From: Adineta vaga
Lineage: Eukaryota; Rotifera
Assembly (NCBI GenBank): GCA_021613535.1
Contig: CP075492.1
Location: 5,022,001 to 5,086,000 of the forward strand
Direction: 5' to 3'
Length of the DNA: 64,000 bases
In this document: positions 47,356-58,634 of the stretch, piece after piece
Layout: each line of letters begins with the position of its first letter
Numbering within the stretch: the stretch's first letter is position 1
Notes under the pieces: generated by a model
The model's database searches: none
Told to the model about the DNA's origin: nothing
Seen by the model: only the letters and a program-made list of their open reading frames with translations
Program-made: the position numbers and the translations under genes

Positions 47356-48763
47356 ATGATCCAAACAAGACTATTTTTTCTTATTTTTTTCTATACAATA
47401 TTTCCTTCGAACTTGAGCATTTTAATAAGAAAATTATCGTATCAAATATATGTTCCATCAATTGAAAATAGTACTCAACCAACACTATTGAATTACTCGA
47501 ATAATTGTGAAGAATGTTTGTGTTATGGTATTAGTTCAACGATCACAACTTTTTTTGCAGTTAACTGTCTAATCGATGCACATCTATGTATGTTTTATTT
47601 CAATCAGAATATCAGTTATTCACTTCAATGGAATGCAACAAGTCATTTGTATATTTTCGGTGAATCATCGGCGCTAACAACGGAGAGAATGTCAACAGTA
47701 GCAAGTGAGTTACTAAAAAAAAGAATCGACATCATTCATTTCTCTCTTTAGCGACAAGTTTTTCTACTAGTTGGAACCCAATAGCTTTAACAGTAGCTGG
47801 TATAACGGGTATACAAGGTATTGCAGCAAATGTATTCAATCATCCATTTTGTTTGGCACTAGATTCATCGAATACACTCTATGTTACTGATCAACCTAAT
47901 CAACGCGTTCAGAAATGGATGGCAAATGCAACAACTGGTATTACTGTAGCAGGACAAACGAATGGAACGATGGGTTCTTCATTAGGACACTTAATTTATC
48001 CTTCTGATTTAGTATTAGATTCCAATGGAAACATATATATTGCAGATGCAGGCAATCATCGAGTGGTACTGTGGAGAAAAAATGCATCCGTAGGTATATT
48101 GGTTGCGGGTAATGGTAAGTAATCTAATCGTAAATGAATTTATAATCTATCGCTACAAAAAAAAACTTTTCTGCAGGTACAAATGGTAGTGCAAATAATC
48201 AGTTATCCAGTCCATTTGGTATAGAAATTGATTTAAATGTCGATACACTCTACATTGCAGACACTGAAAATCATCGTGTCGTGCAATACTTATCAGGTGC
48301 ATCATCTGGAACTGTAGTTGCTGGTGGTTATGGTGCAGGAACGGCTAATACACAATTATATAATCCTAGAGGCCTCTGTTTTGATTCCTCAACCAACAGT
48401 TTATTCATTGCAAATAATTATGCTCATAACATCGTTCGATGGGTAATAGGTGACAACACATGGACATTAGTGGCAGGAAGTGGTAGTGGTTCCATTGGGA
48501 TTACATCAACAATGTTAAACTATCCTACAGATGTTACATTTGATTCAATGCGTAATATGTATGTATCGGATGAAGGAAATCATCGTATTCAATTCTATTT
48601 AGCTGGTCAATCGACTGGAACAACTGTTGCTGGCGTTACAGGGACGTCGGGTAGTACGTCTGACTTGCTGTATACTCCATCTTCAATACGTGTTGACAGT
48701 CAATTTAATATATACGTAGTCGACTACAATAATTATCGCGTCCAAAAGTTTTTACATAACTGA
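47356..48763 (+). CDS. Secreted or membrane NHL-repeat protein
   Basis: Exons 47356-47704, 47752-48114, 48177-48763; both introns are phase 1 and short (47 and 62 nt). The N-terminus is a signal peptide (MIQTRLFFLIFFYTIF). About 110 residues with Cys (NNCEECLCYGI, VNCLIDAHLCMFYF) resemble the PAN-like leader seen in other bdelloid NHL and FG-GAP proteins. Exons 2 and 3 give six NHL blades (NHPFCLALDSSNTLYVTDQP, YPSDLVLDSNGNIYIADAGNHR, SSPFGIEID, NPRGLCFD, YPTDVTFD, TPSSIRVD). Ends KFLHN. Intact. Extracellular function unknown. Confidence 0.78.
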
Positions 48764-49957
48764 ATGAATGAATATCAATCATAACTTTCTCTGTCTTTTA
48801 TTCTGTATTGACGTTCATAATATGACACAGAGTTCAAGCAATTAAATTGGCATTTCTATGTTTTTTCATCAATTTGCATGCAAATATTCGGTTCGATCTT
48901 TATGTTACAAGTAGTGACGTTGCAGGAAAATGATGGATTTATTGAAGGCAGACATCCAATAAAGTTATTTTGTTTTGATTTACTAATTGCACAGAAATGT
49001 CATAAAATGTAACAACATTTCTATTATTCTTTAATAAATACAAATATCTAACTATTCAATTTATCAATGCCTGCAGCCGAATTGTCAAGTTATATTATAT
49101 GGTAATACGTAGTTTAAAAGAAAATTGATATAGAAAAAAGGTATTATGATACTGCAGATGTGAAGTCACAAGATGCAACAAATGTTATCTAAATTGCTAA
49201 TATCCGTTAAAAGTAAACATATAAAAATATCATACATTCAATGAAGCAATTGTTCTGAATAAAATCTTCGTTAAAAAGTTCGTATTTTTTCGTACGAAAT
49301 CATTGTAAAGTTACTTTCATATAACATGCTGTCGAGTGTCTTATTATTTTTACATGAAATGTAATTATGCTTTTACCTTCACATGTGTTTTAGTTTCTTT
49401 TCTAAATTTGTTAAATGCTTAACATGAAAGGATTACAACATGTAATATTATTTCACAATTATTCATATAATTGTTTCTTACTTTCTTTCTAAACATTTAT
49501 GACTATACGTTGAGGAGAACTTCGCATAATTGATTTTGATTATTCATATGCATGCATTTCTCTTGCTTTTTCAAAGCATTGTATATACTTTTTTTTCAGT
49601 CACCTATGATTGATTATTGATAGACTGTTTTTGATGTATGAGAAAGACTCTGAATTCTTCTATAATGTCTTGTTTATTCATACTTTTACTCAATGTCATG
49701 TCAGTCTTCAATGCACATATATAAAAATCGATACATTCTGAAAAAATTTAAAAGATTCCTAGGGAGTGAAACTATACGTTTTATTTTTCAAACACTTTGA
49801 CGTCTTAAATTTCTCGGGCACAATTGTTTTTCTTTCAAATAACAAATTATTGCGTGTCTACGTTTAACATATTTTTTCATAGAAATGTGGCAGGTGAAAT
49901 TCAGAATCGGATGAAATAGATCATTGACAATTATGATCTTGCTCTTGATTTATTCAG
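48764..49957. other. Long AT-rich intergenic region, nothing recognised
   Basis: About 1.2 kb with no open frame of interest, no obvious repeats and no RNA gene recognised. Confidence 0.4.
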
Positions 49958-51547
49958 ATGGTTCATTTTAGATTCAATTCTATAGATAATTCGACGTCGA
50001 AATGTCACGATCATCAGGTATTAAATTTAGTCTATTCAAAGATTTGTTTGATGATTATACTTTCTATGATTTATAGTAATTCAAAATCGAAATACGACCA
50101 ACAATACATTATCATTTACATCGTTAATACAATCGGATCGTACTATTCAGGTTTATGTTCGTCTTGTATTTCTTCGAATAGGTAATTGAAATAATTACAA
50201 TGGAATTCTGTCTACTATAGTATTTCATAGGTGAAATCGATACATTAAATGAAAAATATCAAGCTCATGCATCAATTGAATCACGTTGGATCGTTTCATT
50301 CGATCAATTCTCTTCGATCGAACAAGATCGTTTATTAAACGGCAAATCGCTTGTACTTGAAAAATACACGGAAACTCATTGGCATCCTCAACTTTACATT
50401 GAAAATGGTTTAGGTGATCTTAAAGAACAAATAAAATATAGTGCAAAATTAAATAAAATTGATAAAGAAATTTACATTTGTGAACATCGTATTGTAAAAG
50501 GATTATTTTGGGAAAAACTTGAATTATATCATTTTCCAACTGATGTACAAGATTTATCAATTTCAATAACATCTATGTTATTTCATGATAGAGTTCTTCT
50601 TCTTGCTGATCCATATTCTTTAAGTGGAATCAATCGAGAAGCATTTGTTGATCAACAAGAATGGTCATTGTATGAACATGTGAATACAGAACAACGATTT
50701 ATTAAAGATTTTCTTTTTCGTACTGGTGATGATGATGAAAATGAGAATGATGGAGATAATGAAACAATTCAAGGAAAAGAAGATCGAAAACGATCGGTAT
50801 TAACAGTAACTTGCCATGCTGGTTTGTATTTTTTTTTGAAAATGAATATGATTTCATTGTTTTTCTTGTTATCAAAGCACGTAAATCAACGTACTTCTAT
50901 TGGAATGGATATTTTCTTATTTTTATGATTACGTTCGTATCTTTTTGTACTTTTGGAATGCCTATGCAGTGAGTATTGTTTTCATTAAATTTCAATTCTA
51001 TAAATTTGTTCAGAGTTGCAATCAATCGACTTCAAGTATCATGTACACTTCTATTAACATCTGTGACATTTCGTTGGACAGTAAATAGATCTCTCGTAAG
51101 TATTAACTAATTATATTACAACTCATTTTATATTATACGTACAAATATTGTTTCATTTAGCCAACAGTTTCTTATCTAACATCATTGGATAAATATGGAA
51201 TAATATGTATGCTTATTCTTGTTTCTCATTCTATATGGCATGGAATGATTAGTACGATTACATGGGTGCGTACAACAGATTATCGTGCAGCAGGTGATCT
51301 ATGGATTTCATATGTAGATCATGTGGCATTTTATGTTTTTATGGGAATTTTTATTACCATACATATTATTCTGATTATTTGGTTCTTTTGTGTTCCATTC
51401 AGATATCGAAAAAAAATGCGACAAAATGATTATATCTATCGAGCACAAGTATTGGAAATAATGAAAAATAGAAGTAATCATGTGGTTAGAAAACAAATTC
51501 AAGAGTTCTCATCGACTGGTAATCATATCGTAATGAGCGAATTTTGA
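49958..51547 (+). CDS. Pentameric (Cys-loop superfamily) ligand-gated ion channel subunit
   Basis: Confident exons: 50077-50181, 50231-50821, 50880-50968, 51014-51095, 51161-51547. The ectodomain has the strand IQVYVRLVFLRIGEIDT, then SRWIVSFDQFSS, HWHPQLYIENGLGD (loop A region), VKGLFWEKLELYHFPTDVQDLSI, and four TM helices: FYWNGYFLIFMITFVSFCTFGMP, RLQVSCTLLLTSVTFRWTV, YGIICMLILVSHSIWHGMI and VAFYVFMGIFITIHIILIIWF. The paired Cys of the Cys loop are missing, as in prokaryotic-type and many bdelloid members. The candidate first exon (49958-50017) does not join exon 2 in phase, so the N-terminus and signal peptide are unresolved. Ligand and ion selectivity cannot be read from the sequence. Confidence 0.75.
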
Positions 51548-51552
51548 AATGT

Positions 51553-52029
51553 TTAGCCTTTTGCACATCGAATTTTATATAAATGATTTTTTACTTGTCC
51601 CGTAGCCTGTGTTCCTGCATATGTTTGTTCATCTGTTTTAAAGGACATCCATCCTGACCATGATTTATATGGAATTTCTTCTAATAGTTTTTGACCAATC
51701 ATCCTTATTCTTTGTTCATCAACCGATGGACCACAGTAGAAAATAATCACACCTTGTGATGCATTACTAGCACGTTGATTAGGACGTCCTGTTGACACTT
51801 TCAGTGAATGAATACCAATCAATCTTCCAGCACGATATTTAGCTTTAGCATATTCCCACATTGTGTCTAATTGAGATAAATCGTAGAATTGCAACCATTT
51901 GCCATCTACCGACGGAGAATTTCTAGCGATTTCTTCATTGTATTCGAATAACCAGAATGAATCTGTAACCTCCGTAGGTTTTGGATTAGAATCGACATAA
52001 AGATCCACATCCATGTTCATGGAACTCAT
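51553..52029 (-). CDS. Small BLES03/DUF1917-like protein
   Basis: 158 aa, intronless. Key segments are GKWLQFYDLSQLDTMWEYAK, IGIHSLKVSTG, GVIIFYCGPSVDEQ and SWMSFKTDEQTYAGT, the layout of the poorly understood BLES03 (C11orf68)/DUF1917 family, a fold like eIF4E. The assignment is by pattern memory and moderate. The C-terminal ~40 residues lie outside the duplicated block, whereas the second copy (57.6-58.05 kb) is cut exactly there, so this is the complete version. It overlaps none of its neighbours and ends 6 bp from the channel stop on the opposite strand. Confidence 0.6.
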   Translation of the reverse strand: MSSMNMDVDLYVDSNPKPTEVTDSFWLFEYNEEIARNSPSVDGKWLQFYDLSQLDTMWEYAKAKYRAGRLIGIHSLKVSTGRPNQRASNASQGVIIFYCGPSVDEQRIRMIGQKLLEEIPYKSWSGWMSFKTDEQTYAGTQATGQVKNHLYKIRCAKG

Positions 52030-52603
52030 TTTTGGTTAATCGAAATGAAATATATCTAAAACGATTCTTACTTATACATTTCGTCATACTTTTTTCACTT
52101 CGGTTGATCAATAGTAATGTGAAAATATATTTTACCTCCACATGTGTGTGAGAGAGAGAAAAGAAAAAGAAATCAATCCGTCTTATTCTACAGACGAGTA
52201 AACACATGTGACGCAGCTATTGATCGATTGCAAATGACGTCGGAATGAAAATATTTTCATTCTCTATTTTGACACGATAATAATTACAAATGACACATTT
52301 ACATAAATATTTTATTCACGCTCACGATTACCTTCTGTTCCTCTACTCATTTCATATGTTTCTTCATTCTTGTAGTTTTCAGTTCGAAAATGTTTTACTC
52401 GTCTTGCAATCCATTCCTGAGCTGTTAATATATGTTCATCATATAGTTCATCTTTACCATCATGTAAAAGACTCTTCATTTGAACATTATTTTGCGGTCG
52501 AGAAAAATAAATAATGCTATAACGATCTGTTGATTCAGTCAAATCAGACGTAGTTATCACACGATGAATATTTGATTTGAGAATACCTCCTGTAGGTTTC
52601 ACC
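51674..52603. repeat. Direct duplication block, left copy
   Basis: About 930 bp nearly identical (roughly 97 percent by eye) to 57,691-58,634 in the same orientation. It spans most of the BLES03-like gene, the ~280-bp spacer, and the 3' third of the 2OG oxygenase. Homology begins at atttcttctaatag and ends at tttcacc, where the flanks diverge abruptly. Confidence 0.9.
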
Positions 52604-52791
52604 GATTGCTTCCAGTAAGTGTGGGATACATTTTTTTCGAAACAAAGTAGACGTCGACCTTTCCCTGGATGTTGAGACCATTTCTGGAAGGTTTCATTGC
52701 ATTTACTTGTACGGTCTTCAAATGCATAGCGAACAGACAAACATTCTTCTTTATATGTATAGATTTGTATAGAAATAGACACATAACACAA
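52312..52791 (-). pseudogene. 2OG-Fe(II) oxygenase, 3' remnant fused to foreign sequence
   Basis: The last ~95 codons match the C-terminal end of the isopenicillin-N-synthase-like oxygenase at 58.3-59.4 kb: GGILKSNIHRVITTSDLTES with the distal His, RYSIIYFSRP with the RxS 2-oxoglutarate motif, then LLHDGKDELYDEHIL and an intact C-terminus. Upstream of 52,603 the sequence is unrelated and supplies only a short accidental N-terminus (MCYVSISIQ). The HxD iron ligands and the cofactor-binding core are absent, so no activity is possible. Confidence 0.75.
52721..52762 (+). repeat. Short direct repeat near left end of 5.1-kb insert
   Basis: aatgcatagcgaacagacaa followed by acattcttctttatatgtatag; it recurs at 57,637-57,690 at the right end of the insert with a 12-bp internal expansion (acagacaaacaa type). 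Probably an end or recombination site of the inserted DNA. Confidence 0.7.
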
Positions 52792-53175
52792 GAAGGAAAG
52801 AAAAAGTCAGTGTCCGGTAACGATGATACACAGATAAATAACCATTACAATACCCAATTAACACTTTAGTCAAAAAATTAGTTCAGTGATCACTTCCTAT
52901 ATAATTAGCTTTACAAAGTTTTTCAACGGATTTGATTGATGTAAATGAAGCAAATTACTAGCTTTTATATAACTAATCACCAAAACAGATATGTCTACAC
53001 AATGCAAGACGACACTAAATCGATTCAATGTCTATTGTTTGTTGAATGAGTGATGATCACATCATTATTATTAATGATTCAAGTTAACTACGTGAACCAT
53101 ATGATAAGATATATAAAAATGTATTAATATCATTCTATTTTAAAATTGAGTTGACTCTCGTAAAGAATTTCTCTT
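52792..53175. other. Insert-internal noncoding, nothing recognised
   Basis: About 380 bp downstream of the F-box gene inside the insert; AT-rich, no features seen. Confidence 0.35.
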
Positions 53176-56100
53176 TCAAAGCCAAATAATAATCTCTTCA
53201 TTGGCATCAATAACGATTTTAGATGATGAATAATGATTACTTATCGAACGAACATGTTCTGTAAGAAGCGTTAGAAGTATATCACGAGATGTGCGCGGAA
53301 AACTTATATACGTCACACAACATCTATTCACATGGAATATGATAAATTTTGACGAAGAAGATATGAGAGCATCGAAACATGAAAGTATCTGTGTTGCAAG
53401 TGATTCTGGTCGGGTAAATGAGAAACGACGACCACCAAATGAAAGATATTGTAATTGAGGAAAAGCTTTATCTGTCGGTAGTTGTTTGATCAAAGATGCA
53501 GATGGAAAGTTTGTATACGATTCCATAAGAATATTAAGTTGTCGAACAGTTGGCCAAGGTGAAAAAGAATGTTCGAGAAGAAGTTCAATAACAGACCAGT
53601 TTAGGGTTAAACATTCAAGTAGAGAACTACATCGACGAAATTGCTCGAGAATAACACAACGATAATGATTCGGTGTTACAGATCGATAATATGACATTCC
53701 TGATTTGATTGGATTTGAATCAAAACTAAGTTTCAGATGACGTAAAAATGGAAGTAATACATTCCAAGAATTTATGTTCATGTTCATTTCCTAAACAATT
53801 TATATGAATGAAAATGTATCATAGATTTACATTAGATAGTTACTTGTAAATCAAAAAATAAAACAAGTGATTTAACATGTTGAAAGTGAACAAGAGTGGT
53901 ATCGATAGATAAAGGATCACGATCAACTATCCATTCAATATGATTAATACTATTATTAATTGTTGATTGTCCTGCAAACGTATGATTATATACTTGTCTT
54001 TGACTATTTAATAGATATGGAACTGTATACAGTATCATCATTCCATTTATCTCATATTCAACAGTATCATGATTTAAATTAAACCAGTAGAGATCAATAT
54101 TTTCAAGCTTTGTTTCGCCAGGTAGATAGAATAGAAAGCGAAGACAACGTAAACAAATCATAAAATTTGTAATACAATTTCTAAATAGAACAAGTTCATT
54201 TTTATCTGAAAATAAGAACAGAATAAAAAAGTAGTACCATCATCTATAATGGTTGATAATCTATATTATCTAACCTTTAACATTACAATTCACCAAAATT
54301 AATGATTCTAGTTGACACATTGATTTCACATGTTGTATCAATACAATAACATTACTGATGGCTATTTGTCCCAATTGTAATCTGCGTAAATGTGGTAGAT
54401 TGACTCCAGTTATGTTCAAATCTTCAGGACATAATATAGAAGAAGCTCCATTCTTATACCAATTATTTAATTGATATGAAGTATATATTCCCGTTTCCAT
54501 TGTAACATGAAGATCTTCTATATGCGGTAAAGTATTACATTGCATCAATAATGCTAAATCAGATATATGTTGTAACGAGATACGTAAACGAACAGTTTTT
54601 GGAAATGTAAATATTTGATTACAATAAGTAGCGCATTCGGCTAAAGAACTCATCCATTTAAAATATTTGCTATCTAAAACAAGATAAGATTACATTTCAA
54701 AGATTATTAGCGAAAAAATCATAAATATTTTCTTACTCAAGTCGTCTGAATTGTTCTGTAATTGTTTTCGGTAACAGTCAAGAATGTCCTTTAGAAAACG
54801 TCCTTGCAAAAATGTCCTTGGGTTTTAGTCCTCGGGCAAAAGGCCCTTTGGTTTTTTGTCCTTTGGAAAATGTCCTTTGGAAATATTTTCTCATCTATAA
54901 AAGATATCTTTTTTGAACTAATTTATTAAGTTTATGTACGTATGATGTTTTAAACATAGGTGGCAGTGTGTTTTAGACTCAGTACATATAGATATGTACT
55001 CGATCTATATTTAAATGGAATTTTTTCTTTCTCTATAAAGTGAAACAACTTAGAAGAAAAGAAACTGTACGGAATTGGGATTGGTGCTTCACTTACTATA
55101 TAGACGAAAACAAGGAAATCAAACGAAATATCTTCGAAATGGCTGCTGAAGACGTCGTAATGATGGATGATGATTTATCATGGTTATCCTCATCAATATC
55201 AACTGAAAGTTCATTATCATCACCAACATCATCTTCATTAACTGAATATTCATCATCATCGATTGATTTACCGAATGTTACTGTTAACAAGACAATGTCG
55301 AACAAACGAATTATATGATCGGTTCAAAAAAATACAATCACAGTGCAAGGGTTATTTGAAAAACTTTCATTTTTTGTGCCCAATGATTAAATTAATTAAA
55401 TTTTAACCGTTCTTCTCGATTACAACTCATTCTTAATAATTTTAACGAACATTGTCGGGTTCATTTAGAAAGAGAAAGTTTTCGAAAGGACATTTCCAAA
55501 GCACATTTTCCTAAGGACATTTTGTATAGAGGACATTTTATATGAAAGCCATTTTCTGAAGGATCAACATCCAAGGACATTTTCTAAAGGACATTGCTGA
55601 CTGTATTCATTCGTCTCGATATGAACATATCTGAGAATAATTTTAATGATCAGACTTTCGAAATATCATTTCTCGAAAACTCAATATGAGGTTAAACCAA
55701 AATTTGCTATGTACCATGTTGTTTCATCGAGTTCACTATGAAATTCAAATATTTTGTCAAGAAATCATAAATGGATTCGATGAAGATAAATGCAGCAATG
55801 AAATAAATTTATACATTTTTTTTCTGCGAATTCTTAGAACAAATGTAATCCTCAATATATATCATATGTATGATGAACTATCTCGTTTGCACTATTATGA
55901 ACAAAAAACAATTCTTTACCTTCCATCATGATGAATTGCATTGTATGTAAAGAAATACATTCTTCGATGATCTTTTTCATTATCACATAATACCTATCGA
56001 TTCTCTTGAAATAAAACACAATATGACGCAAAATTAATGTGTGTTGACGAATGAGTAGAATAATATTTGTGCGAGCAGACCTATTGAGAAGATCAATATA

Positions 56101-56442
56101 GACGGTGCATTTTCGTAAACGTGGAAGAAAAGATTTCTCATTTTCAAGCCATCGACTAATAATTTCATTTGATATAATTGATTCATTGAGGAGAAGAGAA
56201 GTGATACGATGAGCTATAACTGGATGCTCATATTCAAAATAATGCAACCATTCACCGTACGCTCTAAACGATAATGATGAAAGTAACAAAGCGACTCGAT
56301 TCTGCGCTATTTGAGCTAACAATTGTATGCGGATATTAAGTTTCCACTGAAGCCATGTTGAATTCAGTTCCGACCATGTAAAATAGACGAAAAGTTCTAA
56401 CCACAGCTCATTTGGTAGATCTTCTAATCTGGCAGCAAACAT
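53176..56442 (-). pseudogene. F-box protein gene split by an inverted-repeat element
   Basis: Start at 56,442: MFAARLEDLPNELWLELFVYFTWSELN is a typical F-box, which would bind Skp1 in an SCF ubiquitin ligase. Coding-like sequence runs to about 55,850, then becomes unclear. After the element (54,774-55,604) a clean exon resumes (RKQLQNNSDDL to the donor at 54,736), followed by exons ending near 54,270, 53,832 and at the stop at 53,176. These encode the leucine-containing substrate-binding region usual in bdelloid F-box proteins (HIEDLHVTM, LPHLRRLQLGQIAI, FPQLQYLSFGGRRF). The element and the lost frame between 55,605 and 55,850 mean the intact protein is probably not made, though splicing around the element cannot be excluded. 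Confidence 0.6.
54774..55604. mobile_element. 831-bp terminal-inverted-repeat element
   Basis: Left end acagtcaagaatgtccttta and right end (reverse complement acagtcagcaatgtccttta) form imperfect TIRs of about 110-120 bp, each made of repeated gtccttt(gg)aaaa-type units (54,774-54,890 and 55,483-55,604). The edges read ta/acagtc and gactg/ta, resembling TA target-site use of Tc1/mariner-like or MITE elements. A 92-codon frame (55,040-55,318) with a Ser-rich tail lies inside but shows no transposase motifs, so the element is probably non-autonomous. Confidence 0.72.
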
Positions 56443-57636
56443 ATTATAAGAAGAACAAAACCTATATATTATTACATATATATATATATATAGACAATAA
56501 AGAGAGAAAGAGATGACAAAGGCCACAGAGAAATAGAACAAATAAAAGATAATTAACGAATAGAATCGCTCGAATCGTTCAATTCGTTACTTGTTTCATC
56601 CTCTCTCTCTGACTGGCCCTGAATAATAATTGTCCGTCCATGGTATGAATTAATTTTTATTTCTCTATTTATCACCTAAATCTCGAACCATCAAAACAAT
56701 TCGATTATTTCTGTATCTACGTACGTTTATGAAAGAGAGATTTCCTCTTCTCAGGAACCAATTCCAGGGATCATCTAAGCACCATTGAATAGAGAATGGA
56801 ATTGTTAATCAAACGGACACTCACTGAGCTGTAATTGATGTTTAAATTTTGAAAAATATTTAATTCAATATATATGAGATCTGAGGGATAAAGAAATAAT
56901 TACGTTTGATTGACACCAGGAACTTACGAATAAGTGCAGTTCTTGTTGAAAAATATAAACATCACGTTTGTTTGGAAAGATACAAGAATGGTATAATAAA
57001 TGTTGTTTACGAGATTTGAACTAACTCTCTTTAGCTGATACTAGCGGAGATACCCACTGCAAAGAGGACACAATTTACATATTCCATCTGCAACAGCGCT
57101 CTTCTCATCACCCACCGGACCTCGACGTTGGTATTTCCCCGTCGTGTATCAAAAAAATCTCACACCCTCCTTTGCCGCCCTATCTCAGCTATTGTAATCC
57201 TTCAGGTCTTTTTTTTCGAAACTTTTCGCATCTCTTCATTAGTTGTTTCCTACTGGTCTTGTCTCGCATGCATCCGACATACAGCTTTGTGCCTTTCAAA
57301 ATTCACTCCCACCGTCTCGCTGCAACTCCAGTCCCATTCTACACCCACTCTCCCGCTGCGACTCCCACCTCTCGATAGATCTACCTATTCTCAGACGCTT
57401 GCTGCAAGGCATTCTCTAGTTTATAACCTTCACTTCGACTCCATACAGGTAGAGTAGTCATTTCACTCCGGATTCAGTTTTTTCTGAGAACCCAACCAAG
57501 GCAATGCAGTTGTCCATCTTGGATGCAGACACCAACTCCCTCCCCCTCGATGACCATTCTAACCCCATATGAACCTTTCTATAGACCTAGAGAAGCATTG
57601 TGGAAAGTTTGGGAATGTTATCTATTACAGGGACTG
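56443..57636. other. Insert-internal noncoding with GC-richer, pyrimidine-rich segment
   Basis: Upstream of the F-box start. A TA microsatellite lies just inside the leader (about 56,474-56,492). From about 57,040 to 57,600 the sequence becomes C-rich and unlike any neighbour (cccaccggacctcgacg, ctccctccccctcgatg). A 109-codon frame there has low-complexity composition and no recognisable domain, so no gene is called. It may be part of a transposon or a transferred fragment. Confidence 0.4.
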
Positions 57637-58052
57637 AATGCATAGCGAACAGACAAACAGACAAACAAACTTTCTTCTTTATGTATATAGATTTCTTCTA
57701 ATAGTTTTTGACCAATCATCCTTATTCTTTGTTCATCAACCGATGGACCACAATAGAAAATAATCACACCTTGTGATGCATTACTTGCACGTTGATTAGG
57801 ACGTCCTGTTGACACTTTCAGTGAATGAATACCAATCAATCTTCCAGCACGATATTTAGCTTTAGCATACTCCCACATTGTGTCTAATTGAGATAAATCG
57901 TAGAATTGCAACCATTTGCCATCTACCGACGGAGAATTTCTAGCGATTTCTTCATTGTATTCGAATAACCAGAATGAATCTGTAACTTCTGTAGGTTTTG
58001 GATCAGAATCGACATAAGGATCCACGTCCACGTCCATGTTCATGGAATTCAT
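57618..58052 (-). pseudogene. BLES03-like gene, 3'-truncated second copy
   Basis: The first ~118 codons repeat the protein at 51.55-52.03 kb with few changes (an extra Val-Asp pair near the start, DSDPKPTEV). At 57,691 homology stops abruptly after KLLEE, and the frame continues only into the short repeat and flanking DNA (IYIHKEESLFV...). The C-terminal ~40 residues are lost. Confidence 0.75.
57637..57690 (+). repeat. Short direct repeat at right end of 5.1-kb insert
   Basis: aatgcatagcgaacagacaa, a 12-bp acagacaaacaa expansion, then tttcttctttatgtatatag. It matches 52,721-52,762 and ends exactly where the right duplication block begins. Confidence 0.7.
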
Positions 58053-58634
58053 TTTTTGTTAATCGACATGAAATATATCTAAAAAGATTGTTACTTATAC
58101 ATTTCGTCATACTTTTTTCACTTCGGTTGATCAATGGTAATGTGAAAATATATTTTATCTCCACATGTATGTGAGAGAGAGGGAGAGAAAAGAAGAAAAA
58201 GAAATCAATCCGTCTTATTCTACAGACGAGTAAACACATGTGACGCAGCTATTGATCGATTGCAAATGACGTCGGAATGAAAATATTTTCATTCTCTATT
58301 TTGACACGATAATAATTACAAATGACACATTTACATAAATATTTTATTCACGCTCACGATTACCTTCTGTTCCTCTACTCATTTCATATGTTTCTTCATT
58401 CTTGTAGTTTTCAGTTCGAAAATGTTTTACTCGTCTTGCAATCCATTCCTGAGCTGTTAATATATGTTCATCATATAGTTCATCTTTACCATCATGTAAA
58501 GACTCTTCATTTGGACATTATTTTGCGGTCGAGAAAAATAAATAATGCTATAACGATCTGTTGATTCAGTCAAATCAGACGTAGTTATCACACGATGAAT
58601 ATTTGATTTGAGAATACCTCCTGTAAGTTTCACC
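57691..58634. repeat. Direct duplication block, right copy
   Basis: Second copy of 51,674-52,603. Differences are mostly single substitutions, a few short insertions (for example an added gagagaggga tract near 58,176), and loss of one A at 58,498-58,500, where the left copy has four. Confidence 0.9.

Noticed and set aside
55040-55318. 92-codon frame inside the TIR element as a possible transposase
   Set aside because: Too short, Ser-rich, with no DDE/D or DNA-binding motif visible.
57128-57457. 109-codon open frame in the C-rich segment
   Set aside because: Low-complexity composition, no domain, no splice or homologous context.
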